Assembly (NCBI GenBank): GCA_018713605.1
Contig: DVOM01000001.1
Coordinates: forward strand, 86,877 to 150,876
Direction: 5' to 3'
DNA from: Scatacola_A faecigallinarum
Lineage (GTDB): Bacteria > Pseudomonadota > Alphaproteobacteria > RF32 > CAG-239
Length of the DNA: 64,000 bases
The position numbers and the translations under genes are program-made. Position 1 is the first letter of the stretch. Every line of letters begins with the position of its first letter. The notes under the pieces were generated by a model, which had not been told where the DNA came from, did not search any database, and saw only the letters and a list, made by a program, of their open reading frames with translations. Below are positions 60,285 to 64,000 of this stretch, piece after piece.

Positions 60285-60770
60285 ATGAATACGATAAGCC
60301 GCTTACTTATATCATTCGGTGCCGTCGCCGTTACCGCGGCAGCAAGCAGTTATTTCACGCTTTCCGGCATAACCGGCTGGTACAGTATGGCCGAAAAGTC
60401 GCCGCTGACACCTCCCTCGGAATGGTTCCGCATTATCTGGGGCATTCTGTATCTGCTTATGGCTTTCTCCTATTATCTTGTTCTCGGCAAACCACGCACC
60501 GCCAAAACGCTTGAAGCCGGACGGCTGTTTTTCAGCCAGCTGCTCTTTCAGATGGTCTGGTGTTTCTGCTTCTTTTATCTCGGCTACACGGGAGCCGGCA
60601 TCGCCGTGCTGCTTTTCCTGGCCTGGACAGTCCGGCGCATGATCGGGAGCTTTGCTCAAATCGACAAATTTGCCGCCGCGTTGAACTACCCCTATTTCAT
60701 CTGGCTGCTTTTTGCACTGTGGCTCAATATTTCCTTTGTCTGGCTCAACGGCGCAAGCATAGAAATTTAA
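60285..60770 (+). CDS. tspO: TspO/MBR family membrane protein
   Basis: The 161-residue protein has about five membrane helices and TspO motifs: SLTPP-like KSPLTPPSEWFRIIWGILYLLMAFSYYLV and AALNYPYFIWLLFALWLNISFVWLN. TspO proteins bind porphyrins or related small molecules and take part in stress signalling. The ATG at 60285 has GGGAG upstream. It stands alone between the divergent RNase J-like gene and alaS. Confidence 0.88.
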   Translation: MNTISRLLISFGAVAVTAAASSYFTLSGITGWYSMAEKSPLTPPSEWFRIIWGILYLLMAFSYYLVLGKPRTAKTLEAGRLFFSQLLFQMVWCFCFFYLGYTGAGIAVLLFLAWTVRRMIGSFAQIDKFAAALNYPYFIWLLFALWLNISFVWLNGASIEI

Positions 60771-60792
60771 GCGGTTTTTTCGCAATTTTATC

Positions 60793-60821
60793 TGGACAAA
60801 TCAGGAACTTTGCATTAATTT
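60793..60821 (+). promoter_or_regulatory. Promoter of alaS
   Basis: TGGACA (60793-60798), 17 bases, TAATTT (60816-60821). The -10 box lies inside the left arm of the leader palindrome. Confidence 0.5.
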
Positions 60822-60848
60822 AGCACGGTTAAAACAAGCTAAATTAAT
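60814..60848 (+). promoter_or_regulatory. 11-bp palindrome over the alaS -10 and start region
   Basis: ATTAATTTAGC and GCTAAATTAAT flank a 13-base loop immediately before the ribosome binding site (GGGAAG). In Escherichia coli AlaRS represses its own gene by binding a palindrome around the transcription start. The same arrangement is inferred here. Confidence 0.45.
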
Positions 60849-60860
60849 TGGGAAGTAAAA

Positions 60861-63485
60861 ATGACCATCACTGTTAATCAAATAAGAAAAACCTTTTTAA
60901 ATTATTTTGAGAAGAACGGACACAAAATAATCCCCTCTTCTTCCCTGGTTCCCGACAATGACCCGACCCTGATGTTTACCAACTCGGGCATGGTTCAGTT
61001 CAAAAACATTTTTACCGGCGCCGAAACCGCTCCTTACAAACGGGCGACCACTTCCCAAAAATCCGTCCGTGCCGGCGGCAAACACAATGACTTGGACAGT
61101 GTCGGCTACGACGTCCGCCACCATACGTTTTTCGAAATGCTCGGGAACTTCTCCTTCGGCGACTACTTCAAGGAAGAAGCCATCAACTATGCCTGGGAAC
61201 TGGTTACCAAAGAGTTCGGCCTGCCTAAAGATCGTCTGGCCGTTACCGTTTTCCATACCGACGAAGTTTCGCGCAACATCTGGAAAAAAATTTCCGGACT
61301 GCCCGAGGACCGCATCATCGGCATTGCCACCAAAGACAACTTCTGGCAGATGGGCGACACCGGTCCCTGCGGTTATTGTTCCGAAATCTTCTACGACCAC
61401 GGTCCGGAAGTGTGGGGCGGCCTGCCCGGAACCCCGGAAGAAGACGGAGACCGCTGGATCGAAATCTGGAACCTGGTTTTCGACGAATTTGAAGACCTGC
61501 CCGACGGCAGCCGCATTCCGCTGAAGCAAAAGTGCATTGATACCGGCATGGGGCTGGAACGCATTTCCGCTATTCTGCAGGGCGTTCACTCCAACTATGA
61601 CATCGACCTTTTCCGTAATCTGACCGCCGACATTGCCAAAATTGCCGGCACCGATCCCAAAGGTCCGCTGGAATCGTCGCACAACGTCATTGCCGATCAT
61701 CTGCGTTCCATGAGCTTTCTGATTGCCGACGGCGTCCTCCCCAGCAACGAAGGACGCGGCTACGTTCTGCGCCGTATCATGCGCCGCGCCATGCGCCACG
61801 CCTACCTGCTCGGCGTCAAGGAACCGATGATCTATAAACTTCTTCCGTCCCTGCAGCGTGAAATGGGCGAAGCTTATCCGGAACTCTACCGCGCCCAAAA
61901 CCTGATTTCAGACACCATCAAAACCGAAGAAACCAGATTTTTGCGCACGCTGGACAAAGGCCTCCGCCTGTTGGACGATGAAACGAAGAATCTTAAAGAA
62001 GGAGATGAACTTTCGGGTGCTACCGCATTCAAACTGTACGATACTTACGGATTTCCGCTTGACCTGACGCAGGACGCCCTCAAGGCCAAAAATATCAGCG
62101 TCGATACCCGCGGCTTTGACGAGGCCATGGAAAAACAGCGTGCCGAAGCCCGCAGAAACTGGGCAGGTTCCGGAGATGCCGGCACCGACAAAATCTGGTT
62201 TGAACTTCAGGACAAACTCGGTTCGACCGAATTTCTGGGCTACAATACGCTCAGAGCCGACGCCGAAATTACCGCTCTGGTTCAAAACGGTCAGGAAATC
62301 TCTGAAACCAGCGCCGGCGAATTTTACCTGCTTGCCAACCAAACGCCTTTTTACGGCGAGATGGGCGGCCAGGTCGGCGACATCGGAACCATTGTCGGCG
62401 ATGGCTTTGAGATTGAGGTGACCGACACCAAAAAGAAACTCGACGGCCTCTGGGTTCATGTCTGCAAAATGTTGAACGGCAGCGTCAGAAAAGGTACTTT
62501 TGCAAGTTTCCGCGTCAACGAGGAAAACCGTCACGCCATTGAGGCCAACCATACGGTTACCCACCTGCTGCACCATGCGCTGCAGGAAAAGTTCGGCGCT
62601 TCCGTAACTCAGAAAGGCTCAATGGTTGCCGCCGACAAAATGCGTTTTGACATCGCCTATCCCAAACAGATTAGCGAACCCGAAATCCGCGATTTGGAAA
62701 ATGCCGTCAACCGTCTTATCCGAGCTAACCTTCCGGTTCATACCAACATCATGAATCAGGAGGACGCCATCAAAGCCGGAGCCATGGCGCTGTTTGGCGA
62801 AAAATACGGCGACGAAGTCCGGGTTGTCTGTGTCGGCGACGGCGTTTCAATGGAGCTTTGCGGCGGTACGCATGTCAAACAGACCGGCAGCATCGGTTAT
62901 TTTAACATTGTCAGCGAAAGCGCAATTGCCGCCGGCGTCCGCCGTCTGGAATGCGTAACCGGCACCGCGGCCGAAAAATTCACGCAGGACATCGAAGACC
63001 GCCTGCACCGTGTCGGCGCCTGTCTGAAAGCCGGGTTTAACGACATTGAAAACCGGGTTGTCCAGCTTTTGGAAGAAAAGAAAAAGCTTGAGGCGCAGAT
63101 TTTCGACCTGAAAAAGAAATTCGTCAGCAACAAGGCCGCCGACAATCCGGACAAATTCGAAGCCGTCAACGGCGTCAAATTCGTCGCCAAGATTATCGAA
63201 AACATTCCGCCGAAAGAACTCAAAGCCTTCATCGACGAGATCAAGGCGCAAAGCAAAGACGACACCGTCGTTGCTTTCTTCTCGCCCGCGGAAGGAAAAG
63301 TTTCGGTCGTTATCGGCGTCAGCGACAACATCAAAGACCGCCTTCCCGCCACCAATCTGATTAAGGTCGTCGCCCCCTTCGTCGGCGCTCAGGGCGGCGG
63401 CGGACGGCCGGACATGGCTCAGACCGGCGGCTCGGATGACACCCGCCTCAATGAAGCCATCGACGCCCTTCGTAAAGCCATCTAA
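60861..63485 (+). CDS. alaS: Alanyl-tRNA synthetase
   Basis: AlaRS charges tRNA-Ala. The 874-residue protein has all domains: class II catalytic core (ARAGGKHNDLDSVGYDVRHHTFFEMLGNFSFGDYF with motifs 1-2), tRNA recognition, editing domain with HTVTHLLHHAL and CGGTHVKQTG (zinc ligands), and the C-terminal DHHA1 oligomerisation domain (GGGGRPDMAQTGGS). Normal length. GGGAAG precedes the ATG. Promoter and palindrome upstream, terminator downstream. Confidence 0.97.
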   Translation: MTITVNQIRKTFLNYFEKNGHKIIPSSSLVPDNDPTLMFTNSGMVQFKNIFTGAETAPYKRATTSQKSVRAGGKHNDLDSVGYDVRHHTFFEMLGNFSFGDYFKEEAINYAWELVTKEFGLPKDRLAVTVFHTDEVSRNIWKKISGLPEDRIIGIATKDNFWQMGDTGPCGYCSEIFYDHGPEVWGGLPGTPEEDGDRWIEIWNLVFDEFEDLPDGSRIPLKQKCIDTGMGLERISAILQGVHSNYDIDLFRNLTADIAKIAGTDPKGPLESSHNVIADHLRSMSFLIADGVLPSNEGRGYVLRRIMRRAMRHAYLLGVKEPMIYKLLPSLQREMGEAYPELYRAQNLISDTIKTEETRFLRTLDKGLRLLDDETKNLKEGDELSGATAFKLYDTYGFPLDLTQDALKAKNISVDTRGFDEAMEKQRAEARRNWAGSGDAGTDKIWFELQDKLGSTEFLGYNTLRADAEITALVQNGQEISETSAGEFYLLANQTPFYGEMGGQVGDIGTIVGDGFEIEVTDTKKKLDGLWVHVCKMLNGSVRKGTFASFRVNEENRHAIEANHTVTHLLHHALQEKFGASVTQKGSMVAADKMRFDIAYPKQISEPEIRDLENAVNRLIRANLPVHTNIMNQEDAIKAGAMALFGEKYGDEVRVVCVGDGVSMELCGGTHVKQTGSIGYFNIVSESAIAAGVRRLECVTGTAAEKFTQDIEDRLHRVGACLKAGFNDIENRVVQLLEEKKKLEAQIFDLKKKFVSNKAADNPDKFEAVNGVKFVAKIIENIPPKELKAFIDEIKAQSKDDTVVAFFSPAEGKVSVVIGVSDNIKDRLPATNLIKVVAPFVGAQGGGGRPDMAQTGGSDDTRLNEAIDALRKAI

Positions 63486-63492
63486 AATCTAA

Positions 63493-63516
63493 AAAGCCCC
63501 GCAAATGCGGGGCTTT
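63493..63516 (+). terminator. Terminator of alaS
   Basis: A 10-bp stem AAAGCCCCGC with a 4-base loop and a short T-run (CTTTAGTTT), directly after the stop. Confidence 0.75.
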
Positions 63517-63725
63517 AGTTTCGAAATGCCGACAACGGCAATGGACATTCCGGGCATAAATATTTCTTCCTCCCGGAACAGTCGGCTGTGCATTCATTTC
63601 CGCCAAGACATAAATAACGGGATTACAATCGGTTACTTTTCCACATCGTTCCGCCCGTTTAAGATTTTCTGTTGCCATTTATCAAAGAGAGCGCTAACTT
63701 CAGACAGAACAAAAGGAATTTTAGA

Positions 63726-64000
63726 ATGAATTCATATCTCCTGCGGCGGTTAACCCCCTTCTTTGTCTTCAGTGTTCTTGTTGAATTTGGTTTCATGGCT
63801 TTGCAGTTGTACCAAAATGCGGCCAATGTCGACTTCTCGTTTCTGACCATGGTCAAAACCGGCGGCGTCCTTTTGCTTACCACTTCGGTATCATTCCTTT
63901 TTGTCATGCAACCTTACGTTTTTTACCTGCTGGTTTTACCCCGTCGGCGCCAGAACGGCCGTTTGGACAAGATTATTACCACGACCGCTTTCTTTGTCTT
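63726..64000 (+). CDS. Partial membrane protein, possibly LTA synthase/sulfatase type
   Basis: The first 91 residues are inside the window and the rest lies beyond its end. They hold hydrophobic helices (PFFVFSVLVEFGFMALQLY, then GGVLLLTTSVSFLFVM and PYVFYLLVLPRRRQNGR) typical of the N-terminal membrane part of LTA-synthase-like sulfatases, but the catalytic domain is not visible. AAGGA is 8 bases before the ATG at 63726. Product is therefore a guess from topology only. Confidence 0.45.
   Translation, partial: MNSYLLRRLTPFFVFSVLVEFGFMALQLYQNAANVDFSFLTMVKTGGVLLLTTSVSFLFVMQPYVFYLLVLPRRRQNGRLDKIITTTAFFV

Noticed and set aside
1..64000. CRISPR array
   Set aside because: No set of regularly spaced direct repeats was seen anywhere in the window, and no cas gene.

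Overview
The window looks like chromosomal DNA from an alphaproteobacterium of roughly 45% GC, probably a host- or gut-associated, so far uncultured lineage. The evidence is a CcrM-type GANTC methyltransferase gene near rnhB, the alphaproteobacterial orders sfsA-map-radC and yqeY-dnaG-rpoD, and a Ppx/GppA-rlmE pair. This rests on recognised protein families and gene order, not on a database search.

Layout. 1-12.5 kb is mostly housekeeping on the minus strand: an rRNA methyltransferase start, two paralogous unknown genes, pmbA-tldD, rlmE, two tandem Ppx/GppA phosphatases, ccrM, a second unknown paralog pair, rnhB and a divergent RdgB-like gene. A plus-strand M16-like protein without zinc ligands follows. 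13.2-19.8 kb is a tightly overlapping minus-strand glycan operon: DUF4422, glf, GT2, radical SAM/SPASM, a methyltransferase-like protein and an MsbA-like exporter. 20-30.7 kb holds a metallophosphoesterase, acetyltransferases, kdgK, LysR and XRE regulators (with an unlisted 57-aa gene), an LTA-synthase-like sulfatase and unknowns.

30.7-39.3 kb is the most interesting part. A second overlapping glycan operon (epimerase, glf, DUF4422, GT) ends in a glycyl radical activase and a glycyl radical enzyme. Upstream lies a recombinase paralog with all visible catalytic residues lost, then a 111-bp segment between perfect 17-bp inverted repeats, then an intact Mpi-family serine invertase. This looks like a phase-variable promoter switch governing the glycan operon, with a dead invertase as its first gene.

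39.4-44 kb has alkylation repair genes (ogt-tag), a tRNA-Ile2 with a duplicated 3' flank bounding an AT-rich acetyltransferase islet, and small unknowns. 44-51.8 kb has rpoD, dnaG, yqeY, exported unknowns, a DUF4105 (Lnb-like) gene and a DUF3015 gene. 52-64 kb has greA, a peroxiredoxin with a Cys-rich N-terminal extension, trxB, queH, tRNA-Arg, tRNA-Pro, radC-map-sfsA, an RNase J-like protein, tspO, alaS with a palindromic leader and the start of a membrane protein.

Promoters are easy to see: several intergenic regions carry TTGACA-like and TATAAT-like boxes 16-17 bp apart, and most transcription units end in clear intrinsic terminators.
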